Made by a program: the position numbers and the translations under genes
From: Branchiostoma belcheri
Taxonomy: Eukaryota; Chordata; Leptocardii; Amphioxiformes; Branchiostomatidae
Direction: 5' to 3'
Assembly (NCBI RefSeq): GCF_001625305.1
Contig: NW_017804076.1
Coordinates: forward strand, 1,184,307-1,248,306
DNA: 64,000 bases
Shown here: piece after piece, positions 34,101 to 46,100 of the stretch
How the letters are laid out: every line of letters begins with the position of its first letter
How positions within the stretch are numbered: position 1 is the first letter of the stretch
The notes under the pieces: model-generated
Database searches by the model: none
What the model was told of the DNA's origin: nothing
Seen by the model: only the letters and a program-made list of their open reading frames with translations

Positions 34101-37100
34101 TGAAAATTATCTTATAAATACTTAAATTATACAAGTTATGAACATGGTTCTGTCCTTGGTGCTGAATACTGTTGGTCAAGTGTCCAAAATCTTCGCTGGG
34201 TGTTCATTTCAGAAAATCCCTTTTTCTGGCAAAGCTGTGTTTGTATTCTCTTTTATTTTGAGTTTTGTATGATAATTCATTATGTATAGTATTTTTTGTC
34301 CTTCTAGGTTACCGTAGTAAAAGCCACAAAGTAACTGGTATCTTTGGTTGTATTATACATAAAGAGTGCCTGTATTTGACAGGTGGCCCTGTGTGAGATC
34401 CACAGCGGCATGTGGGTCCGTAACGGTCTGCAGATCAAAGGTCAGGCCATGACCTACGTGCAGTGTCACTTCTGCTGCTCCATGATCGACCTGGATCTCT
34501 ACCTGCTACAGGTATGCACAACTTTCTTACACTTACACAAAAATATCAAAATCATGCAAGGCCAATTATTTTAGAAGAGTTTGTTCCGACCTTGAAGTGT
34601 ATCCAGTCATAGTTGGTTAAAGTATATTGTATTTGCTCCATGGAATTATTACAAAAATGTAGTAATTTATCTGCCCTAAGAGCAAAACTGTTGTATGTCA
34701 TTGAAAATATGTTTTTTTATTTATTAGAGGATTTCCAGCATTTTTATCAAAATCAACAAATGGATACACTTTGTTTTCAGCTCTTTTCATTTCGTAATTT
34801 TGTGTTGTAAACTGTAATATTGAATAGTGATATGATTGGTATCAGCAGGAAAGTATGAAAATCCTGTGACAGTCTGAAGTACATTATATTTGCCTCATGG
34901 AATGATTGCAGCAATATTCTAGTTAATAACAGCTTTTCTTGTGAACTTCTTAGCTGTGTGCTTCCAGACTGGACCCAGACTACTTTGTAAGAACTGTCCT
35001 GGAAAGGTAAAACTATCTTTTTCATGCTTATAAAGTATATCTGTATTTCCGTGGATGAGTTCCTGTCATTGGCTGTGGTGCCAATTTGTTGTGACCAATC
35101 AGCATTCCTCTCTCATCTCACTCCCAGATTTTCTGTGGATGAGTTCCTGTCATTGGCTGTGGTGCCAATTTGTTGTGACCAATCACCATTCTTCTCTCAT
35201 CTCACCCCCAGATTTTCCGTGGATGAGTTCCTGTCATTGGCCGTGGTGCCGTCGGCCCTTCCCATGAACCCCGAGCAGGAGCTGTCGATGCTGCAGGGGG
35301 CGCTGCTGCTGCTCTGTACGCTGCAGTCCGCCCGCACGCACCTCGGGCTGAACGAGCGTGACCTGCTGCGACAGGAGATGGTCTCCCAGCTGTGTATGAG
35401 TGACAGAACACACAGCCAGCTCATGGACTTAGTATCCTTCACTTAGTAACAGAACAGCTCCGTATGTTCTCAGTATTCCTAAATTTCATTTTGTACTTAA
35501 GTCTTGCATGATGAATGAAGAATTGATTTTCTACCTTATGGCCACACCATAATATTTGTTGGTTCTCAGATTTTTCAGAAAAAAATATGAATTGACAAGG
35601 CAAAAAAAACAAACAGACGTAGGCATCCTCTGATAGCCCCAAAAGCTACAATATGTGTCGTGTAGTCAACATATATACCAGGCTGTTTACAATGAATTTT
35701 AACCTTTTAATCAAACCAAGGCATTGATAGATGGACAAACTTGTCTGTAACAACTAGGAAGGCAAGGAGCTTTCTTCAACTTTTTGGGCCAAAATATGAG
35801 CATTTTGAGGTTGATTCAGAACCTGAAGGAAGCAAGCAAATCCAAGAACCAATTAATTAAATCGGTGTGGTCTACTGCTACAATTAAATATGTGATTTTA
35901 AGCAAACCCATGCTATTCATTTCCACAATAACTGTTAAAATTTGCTTGATGTAGAATTGACTGTGGGGAGGGGAATAGTAAGTGTGTGCACATTTTCTAC
36001 ATGCCTGATTACTAGTATGACAACCATTCACAGAAAACACATATCAAGACATTGCATGTTGAGCTGTCAAACTTTACCCTGCCTGGATTTTTTTTACAAA
36101 CTACCTTATAGTATTCTCCTTGTAGGAATGAGTACATGCATGCCAACACAAGGAAAGTTTGACCCCTTAAGTAACACTTTCCTTAGCATCCCAAGATGCC
36201 GGAGAGAACGACCGGCAGTAACCAGATGAAAGACTTCGAGGCAACCTTAAAGGAGGTAAGTCTTAACCATCAGTCAAATCCCTAAGAAAAATTTCATTAA
36301 TTAATTTGTTATTTCATCATGTAGAAAAAATATGCAGATCTAATTCATCCTGTGTTTTTCCTTTGTGCAACCTTGGTTTATTTTTCCAAAGCCAGAAGAA
36401 TATTGGTTCTGGCTGCATTTGTATACCATTTTTTGCATGTTTCTTTGATAGCATTTTCATGCAGCTAATATAACGTTTGTTAGATTTCACCATAGCAGAC
36501 TTCCATTGAAATGAGTGGTAGAATTTAGATGAAAGTTTCAGTGTTGCAAAAAAAGATCTAAATGACTTTTTAATCGTAGGTTGCAGACTTCAAGGCACCC
36601 AACTTTGAAGCAGGAGGAATGCAGCAGGGCACATACACACCTAAAGGTAAATATTGTACAATTGATTAAGTTGGCGTGGCCTTAGGTAGGAGTATATTGT
36701 CACTGTAATATTCCTATTATAAAGTATAGGACTTTTTTCTATGTAATATTTCCCATTCTTATTTATTTTGTTCAAATTTATTGAAAGATACTACATTTGA
36801 AAGATATTTACCATGAAATCCTTGTTGCAGCCTCTGTATGGGAGCAGGAATTTGACCCCATCTTCATCCTGGTGAGAGCTGTTCACAGGAGGGACTTCCA
36901 AACTGCCATGGACAGATATACTACACAGTAAGGCATTCTACTCTACTGATTTCCCAGCCAATTTCAATTTTGTTTTAATTTCTCTCAGACTTGGAGTTTG
37001 TAGTCAACTCTCTGCTGTTTCTGTACGTGAGGAAAGAAAATAAAAGAAACAGCCATCTAAAATGAGATTTGGTTGTGGAAAATCAACTGAAAATTAGTTA

Positions 37101-40100
37101 ACTAGAAGGTAACATTTGCAAAGCAAATGCATATTATTTATTTATGTTTACGTTCACATAGGGTTTGCTCTGTTAATATGGTCAGGCAGGAGTCTAAATC
37201 ACTCCAGCTATAAGATTGCAACATGATGTAACCCAACACCAGTTACCATGGCAACAGATATCTGGTTCAGGTCATTGACCTTATTGGTTTGGAGAAGAAG
37301 AGGAAACAGAGCAAAAACAATGTGTTTTCCTTCGGTAAACATGACAAAAGATTCAATCTACATTGTGTGTATTCTCCTTCAGTATGAAGCAGGCTGGACT
37401 TGTGGAAGGCAGCGAGTCCCCCTGGCCTCCGTTCCGCCAACTGCAGAAGGTCCTGCACACCTACCAGGGGGTCAGGAAGATCCTCAACAGCAAGACCCTT
37501 CATGGGCTCATCTTCTGCATACTCTGGAAGGTAGGGGGACTTACCTGTATGTCTGTATCTGTATCTGTATAGCTGGTACTTTGTCGTAACACACCAGCTT
37601 CGCATGCATTATGACCCTAAACAAGCACACACAGAAAAGTCTATAAAAAAATAAACAAGGAAAAGTACAACAAACTTTAGTACTGAAAGCCATCCATACC
37701 TATGAGTTACCTTTTTAAATCATCAAATTGCAAATTTTGTCCTCTTTAAGCAACTACAATACAGATTTTAGAAAGTTGACCAACAGTATTCAGCACCAAG
37801 GACAGGACCATTATGACATTTCTCTCAGTTCTCTCAATAACCTACATGTATCAATTAGCAAATATGCAGCCTAATCAGCAACAAATACAGGCTCTATTTC
37901 TTATGGAAAACTCATTCAGCACCAAGGACAAGAATATTCAAGTTTCACTGTCATTTAGCACCAAGGACAGATACTGTGTGCCCTATACAACACTTTGCCA
38001 CTACAGGCAATATCATATTTGTGTGTATCAGAGCTATTCAGACTTGAACTTTATTTCTTAACCTACTTTTCTTTCCTCCCTTAGGCATTGACCCTGTCCC
38101 AGTCTCTGCCTGAGCCCATTATCTACCTGTGTATCTACCTGTTGGACATGGCAGTGGACCCAATGTGCAACAAACCATCTTCAACTGCGGTATGTAACAC
38201 CTGCTATAAATTATGTCATGTTTAAAGTTCAAGTTTTTGTTCAAACACAAAAATGTGACAAGTCTCACTGGGTCAGTCTACTGAGGAAGACCAGAGTGAC
38301 TGGTTGAAAGCTCTGGGTGAGAATGTGTTGGAACAAAAGTTTTAACTTTAAACATGTAAACACAGATGAACTTTGATGACACGTAGGATTTTTTTTTTAA
38401 TTTATGTGTTACTAATAATTCTTGTGTGAGTTTAAGATGGCACATCTGTGAAGTTCAGTGTGAGTTTAAGATGGCACATCCCTGAAGTTCAGTGTTTTCT
38501 GTAACTGTGCAGAAGGATGACGTGGCAGACCGAGTTCCAGACAAGAGATGGGAGCAGTGGTTTCCTTCCAGCAATATCCTCACTAACCTCAGGTAAACTG
38601 TACTATATTATATATTACTTACCTTGAGACCAGTGTTCTAGCCAGCCAGAATTTTTTTTCGTCATGTCACTTGTCTAGGGGCATGCTCCCCTTGGAAAAT
38701 TTTTAAATCTTGACCCTCTGAAATGGTATTCTTGCATTTTAAGGGGCACATTTTGCTTGTTGATTAATCTTAGTGTAATGACATTGTTTGCTATATCTTT
38801 ACATGTTACAGTTTTCCCATCTACCAATGCAGTGATTTGATTAAAAGCTTAAAGCTCATTGTTTAGATTTTAAACTTGCCTCGTACAATGTATGTTGACT
38901 TCATGGCACTTATCATAGAATTTGGGGCTATTATTATAGTATGCCTAGGCCTGGTTTTTTTTTCTGCCCTGTCGCTTTATTCTTTTGTCTTAAAAAAAAT
39001 CGAAGAACCAACAAATTAGATTGGTGTGGCCTTGTGGAAATTTGTGAAACTTATCCATACTTCTCCTCCCCCAGACATGAGATACAGTACATTACAGTAC
39101 CCCTGCCTCAGCAAGAGTCTATGGAAGACCTGGAAGACATCCCCGAGGAAAACGAAGAAGACATGGACACCGCGTCTCCCAGTCCCAGCCGTCTCGGCTT
39201 CACCCTGGCACCGACTGTCGTACGAGGCGGCAACGTTGTCGTGACAAGGTCACGCGAAGGTCAGACCAGGAAAAGTCCCGATGCCAGTACGAGTAGTGAG
39301 TCTAGGGACCAGGGTTCAAGTAGTTGTGAAGACACAAGTGGTAGTGAGCCGATGGACACGACAAGTTCGTCAAACGAGCTGAAAATGGAGGTGAAACAAA
39401 GCATACTGTCCATGTTGGTTAAGCTGCACGACAAGCTGTCGAAGGACTCGGAGCACTACCAGCCGCCCGAGACTTGGGAGGACGCAGACCTGAAGTGGAG
39501 CAGGGGCGCGAGAAGGCACAAGGCGCGGGACGGAGCTCGTGTCATCGGCAGACTACTGGACAGGATCGCATCAACGTGCCAGGAGAACCTGGACAAGCTG
39601 AAGCAGCTCTGTTGTAAGACGGCTCCGAAGAAACTCCAGAGAAGGGCTTCAGATGGGGGTGACAGGGAAGAGAGGTAATACTGTTCCTGTTTTGATATGA
39701 TTGATAAAATCAAGACGAAAGTATCAGTGAAACATAGTATTTAGATATGGCGCTGTGGCTCTTATATGCCACAATGCTCAGGTTTTTGTTTAACAGATTG
39801 AGAACTTTCATAATCTTTTTGTTACTTGATATCTTATGTGAAAGTTTATAGAATGAAAGAATTGGTACTGTAACATTGGTTATTAAAACATTGTTATTAT
39901 TGATTGTTTAGGAGAAGAAAGGCCCGTGACAAACAGGCCAAGCTGCTGGCTGAGTTTGCCGCCAAGCAGAGAACCTTCCTGGAATCCACCAGCATGGAAG
40001 GCAAGTTCCAGGAAAACTTGTTTATTTGTGTGTCTTCATACACTAGGACATGTCTTAGTAGTTACAATACATGTACATGTTTAAAGGTAGAACTTTCATT

Positions 40101-43100
40101 CCATTACAAAGAATTTTTCTCACCTAGAGCTTTCAACCAATTACTCTGGTCTTCCTCAGTAGACTGACCCAGTGTGGCTTGTCACATGGCTTAGGTGAAG
40201 TGTGACATCAACACTGGGTCAAAGGTATCTAGAAACCAATGTCAACCTCCATCACGGGAACTTTCATAAGATGGTGGAAGCTTTTTTCATCAGGTCCCAT
40301 AACCCTTCACTCAACTGCGACAGGGATTAAAATTGTTTACCAGATACCTTTGACCCAGTGTTGACGTCACACTTTAGAGAAGCCACATGACAAATCTCAC
40401 TGGGTCAGTCTACTGAAGAAGACCAGAGTGATTGCTCAAAAGCTCTAGGTGAGAACATTTATTCTTGTGTTGGAACAAAAGGAATAGGTATGCTTATAAC
40501 TTATGAATGTCGAAATGTTATCAACAGAAGATGACTCTGGAGAGGGTGCATCAGCTGAGTCCCCTGAGAAGGAAGTAGTAGAGGAGGAGCTGTACGACTG
40601 TGTGATTTGTGGTCAGACTGACCCGTCCACTCCGGACAGGCCGATAGGAAGGGTGGTCCTACTGCTGGCATCCAGTGGTCAGTCCAGTCAAAGACTAGAA
40701 TTTAACTCTAAGACTAGAAGACTAAAATGTAGCCAGTATATGTCTGAGTGTTACGCTTTATACAAGTTTTGTAGTAATTTTGTGAAACTATCATTCTTTG
40801 AAATTCCTTTAAATTTTTTATCATTAGTACAATGGAATACAGCACAAAGCGGAACTTCTTCTTGAATCCATTGGTAATAGAATACAGTGTCTTTCAAATT
40901 CTGTATACCGTGTTAAAGTTTCTGCCTGTAGTTAGATGAAAAGTTATGTCTGATTGGTCCTTTGTATTTTAAAATTACGTCTGATTGCTCCCTTGTGTTT
41001 AAAAGTTATGTGTGATTGGTCCCTCGTGTTTAAAAGTTATGTCTGATTGGTCCCTTGTATTTAAATGTTATTTCTGATTGGTCCTCTGTGTTTAGTGTTG
41101 GGACACAGGTCGTCCAAAGATGACCCCCCACGGCTCCCCTGCAGTGATGGGATGACCTTGGACATGTTAAACTGTGGAAACACCTACGACCTCAGACAGA
41201 CAGTCATGCAGGATAACTTCCAAATGGTGAGAAGGATCCACACAGTACACAGATATATCAAGTGTTAAACTTACAACATCTCATATTGATGAAAAAGTCT
41301 CTGTGAGAACTTTTCTTTCCATCATTTTTTGAAGGTCAACATGTACCAACAGAAACCCATCTTTAAGTTATTGAGCTAGCTGAGTTACTAAACAACATTC
41401 TGACCAACAAATGCTAGATAAGTACAATGTAACCTTGGCAGATGTAAAGGATTGTGCATGGATTGCATTTGTAGCCAGATGCATGCTTGTCATAGATTGC
41501 AGCATTTCAAATCTATATGATGATGAACCTGTGTTTACAGAGTGAAGCTTTCAATGTAGTCCAGGGAAATATATTTACTGTGTGTTGAATCTGCAGAGTT
41601 CCTGCCTCCAGTCTGTGAGTGTGGGGTGGTTTGGAGGGGTTTATGTACAGTCCTGTGGACACTTCCTCCATTCTGACTGCCACAAGTCCTACATACGGTC
41701 CCTAAGGGTAAGTACACACATTTATCCTGCTATCTGATGCTATACAGTACACTTTTGTGTAAATAGTGAAGCAAAAGGAAGATACCACACTTTCTGAGGT
41801 CCACAATGCATGGAAATTTTTTGGGCATCAAATTTTTTTCTTGTTGTCCATCTTGTGTGTTTTCAGCATTTTATGTGAACATCAACCTTCCTCTGCAATC
41901 TTTTCCCCTCTTCTTACCCCAATCCTGTTCAATCCATTCCTGGTCCTTCTCAGTCCCCAGATTACCAGCACACCACCCAGAACATCGATGTGGACAAGGG
42001 AGAGTTCACCTGCCCCCTCTGCAGACAGCTGGCCAACTCTGTGTTGCCATGCCAACCACATCAGCACCCGCTACAGAAGGTCGTCCTGGAGAAGAAGAGA
42101 TACGGGTCTCACAAGAAAACCACTCCTGCTAAAGAGCAGATCAAATCTGAACAGGTCGGTTTGAACTGTTATGTTTACCTTTGCAGAAAAGGAAAACATA
42201 CTATGTTTGCTCAGTTTCTTCTTCTTCTGTTCCAAACAAATAAGGTCAATGACCTGGACCAGACGTCTGTCACCACGGTAACTGGTGCTGGAGCAGACAC
42301 CCTGTGGTGTTGGGTTACATTATGTAGCAGGGCAGAGTTGGAGGGCCTGGGGCTGTTCACTGTGCACATGAATGTATTTGACTTAGAATAAACAGTGCAG
42401 TAGTTTGCTGGGCTAGACCATGGGACGGTTATCATTATGCATTTGCTTTGCAAATATTACCTTTTTTGTTATCATATGATCTACAGTAACTAATTATTTA
42501 ACTTTAAGGTGAGCTATGAATTTTTATCATTCAGTAATTTTATAATTCAGTATGCCTTTGTAATGAAGATGTGAAGAGTAGACTACTTTCACATTTGTTG
42601 AAAATTCATTTCTGATATTTCTATAATTATCATTATGTTAGAAGTCTGCCATTTAAAGAAACTGTCAGTGCATTTGCCTCTTGTATTGCCTGATTTTTTT
42701 GTGCATGCATATGTGTTGTTGTCTGTATGTAGACTTTTGGGAAACTTTTTGTTGACGAGAATAATATCCAGATGAATACCTCCATCCTTCTAACTTGCCT
42801 CTAGCAATAAAATAGGATCCTTGCTTACTCACACATGCTTCCCCCTTAACTTACACTTATTACTCACAATTATTGGTGATTCCTCTGGTACTCTTTTTAG
42901 GGCCATGTAATCATATTAGCAAATATAATGACCTTGATATGCATGGATGTCACCAACATCTGTCATCAAGTCTTGTGCACAGCAAAGAAAATGTCAACAG
43001 GATCAGTGATGTCACTGAACCTTGGTTACGAACTTCAAAGCTACTAGATACCATAGACCTGCTCTTTAAGTATGCACCCTGCTGCCCCTACCTACCCCTC

Positions 43101-46100
43101 CCAAACAGAAATGATTTATCCCTCATATGATTTCAAGAGATGTGAGGGGATAGTGCATTGCTGCAGGATGACGAGGGACATGTAGAAGCCGAAGAGATGT
43201 CTAATTCTTCCAATGAGCTGACAGATGCTACAAATGATAGCCAAGGAACTGACTTAGTACAGCACAATGGACATGGAACAGCAGATATTCAGCAGGAACC
43301 AGCACAAGCAAATGCTGTTGATGTAGTTGTCAGTAATGAACAAGCTGTCCCCACAGAAAACAATACTGGCGACTTTTTGCAGCCCCAAGGGTTAGATGCT
43401 GTAACACCAGCACAGCAAGAGGGTTTGCTTGCACAGCAAGATTTATTGCAACAGCAAAATGCAACAGCTACAGAGTCTGATATCAGCACAGATCATCCTG
43501 TAGATGTTCAGCTGCTTTGCAACCTAACATAGCTTTGCTACAGCAAGAGGAGTTGGGAGATAATGTAACTGAAGATATCAGTTCAACATCCGTTACTGTA
43601 TCTGATTCAACGGCAGCACAAAATATTGAAGGAAATTCAGCTTCTGCTGCTTACGATGGGACAGCCACTGATAACCTGTTGACATTGTCAGTACAGCAGG
43701 ATAGTTCAGCTTCTGTAACCGATGTCACTTCAACAGAGCAAGAGAAAAATGTAGAGGCGCAGAGCTTGCAAAGTAACACAGCTGCCATGCTTCAAGATGC
43801 TGCTGCAATGTCACAAGAACAGGGTGAAGCTTCATCTTTGTCACAGCAAGAAGGGGTTTCAACTATTGCTTTGCCGCAGCAAGAAATTGGAGCTGATGCC
43901 ATGCAGCATGAGGAAAACGGTGCTGCAGGTTTTCTGCAGCAGGGAACTGATTCTGCAGCTTTACCACAACAGGAAACAGACACTGCAGCAAAGGAAAATG
44001 ATGCTGCAGAAAGTGAGAACGGTGCCGCAGCCGCTCCGCAGCTGGATAACGCAGAACCAGCGCAGGAAGCAAACCAGTCAGCCACTGCAGCAGCACAACA
44101 GCTAGATGACCAGGTGCTCGTCAGCTTGGCTTATCTTGGCTTGGCTTGGCTTGACTTCAGCAAGACTTGCAGCATGGAGAATTGATGCATTGCAGCAGTT
44201 TTTGCAGTGTTGGTCTAGAAAAGTGGACTGTTTTAACAATCAGCACTGCATCTTGCGTTTCAGAAATACACCTTTGCAGTGAACAAGCTTGTCCCTATTG
44301 CTTCTCCTCCCCTGCTACTAAGAATTGTTCCTTTTGCAGGATGTTTGGCACTTAAGAAGCCTGTGGTTACTAGTGCAACAATGTGCTGTGCTATGTTGCA
44401 TAATGTGTACCTAACGTTACATGTACTTGCTTGAGATGTTTTTATTAGCATATTATGTACCATATACAATATTTGCAAGTTGCTGCTAAGATTAATTTTG
44501 TGCTGAAAGATTGATGCACTTTCTTATAAACGTTACATTGATTCCAGAAACACAACTCTGATAGTGTCAATATGATAGAGTGTTCTTCTGGTAGACAGAA
44601 CCTTTTAATTACAAAAATTGTACATTTGTATGTTAAACCTTCTTCTGCTCTCATTTTTTATTGTAGGGGATTAAAGAGAAAAAGACTAAAGATCATAATT
44701 CTATCAAGACAGTCAATTTTATCAATTTTATCACTTCATTTGATAGGTAAAAAGCAGTGCAATACATGTAGCTCAATCGGGAAGAGTGCTCGCTTTTTCA
44801 AACCCTGGCTGGGCCATACCAAAGACTTTAATAATGGTACGTACTGCTTTCTCTGCTGCCTTTTAAAACATGTATTTTGTGATGACTGAACTGATTTTGG
44901 TGTTGTGTAGGAGAAGGCAGCTCTGGCACAGAAGGCTGCGGAGGAAAAAAAGCCGGAGGAAAAACAGAAGGCAGACCAAGCACAGGCTTCCACCTCCCAG
45001 GAGCCAAGTCAAGAAGACAAGTCTGAAGACAAAAAGGACGACGGTAAGAAATTACTTTATTTAGTGTGTTCATCAATTTAGGTTTCAGCAAACTTGAAAA
45101 TCTTTTGAAAATATATCCACTGTCTAGAGATGCTTGTTTTCATTTAGAGAAACTGATGAGTTACGTGTACATTGTTTGTCTTTTGGCCTCGACTTTTTTC
45201 ATGCTTAAGCTTGTACTGTGTTCTTCAGAATCTGCCTTTTTTTAGGGTGTCTCTCTTTCTTATTTTCCAACATTGGTTACACTTGTGCTCTTTCTGTGCA
45301 TTTCATCGTCTTACTTTATTCTTTTTCTGTCAGATGCTACTAAAGATGAAAAAGATAAAGGCAAGTTTAATTTTGACTGTTTCTTTTCCTTTTCATTTAT
45401 CACAGTGACTGTTATTATTTGTATTACAATTTCCTTACGTATACCTGCATGTCTAACCTTCATCGATGTACATGTATCCCCTTTGGTTTCCCCAATGTAA
45501 CCATCACTTAGATTTCCTGAAATGCAAGAAAAAGTCTGGACAAAGATCCTTGTATATGTTCTGTATCCGTACAGCCGGTATAACTGCCCTTCGGCATAAC
45601 ACACCAGCTTTGCAGGCACGTGGTGTGTCAGCAGTTGGGTACATTACATCAAATGACTTGTTACACCTAACCATTGAACATCTAACTCTAAACATTGTTT
45701 AAAGCTACATGTATCTATATATGATAATGCCCCTACTGTACTTGGTGACAGCAAGTTCCACTCAGAAAGAATGAGTTTTTGAACACCTCAATCCTTGTGC
45801 TACAGAGTCGGGCCGCGTGAGTCCAGAGTTTCCGCGCTCCATCCCGACCCCGTGGCGGCAGCAGGCTCACGTCATGAAGGAGAACCAGACGCTCGACCCC
45901 AAACCCGAGTTCCAACGCATGATCAAAGACCTGGGGGAGGTCCTGAAGAAAGCTACCAATGCTGATTGTGAGGTAGATACATGTAGCCATCTTTCATTAG
46001 CTTGCAAATAGTTCTGATGGTAAGTACAATCTAACATGACCTACTGCCTATAACAATTGTACATCAGTTGACTGACAATTCTCACATTTCAGACTATGTA

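Noticed and set aside
35024-35446. 140-residue ORF as a separate gene
   Set aside because: It is the 84-bp triplicated acceptor region plus UBR3 exon 15.
38941-39678. 245-residue ORF starting at 38941 as an independent gene
   Set aside because: The first 45 codons lie in a MITE end and intron; the rest is UBR3 exon 22, which has a proper acceptor at 39074.
43289-44096. Cys/Ser- and Leu/Gln-rich ORFs on the minus strand and in other frames
   Set aside because: Shadows of the Gln/Ala-rich UBR3 exon 28; no splice or start context.
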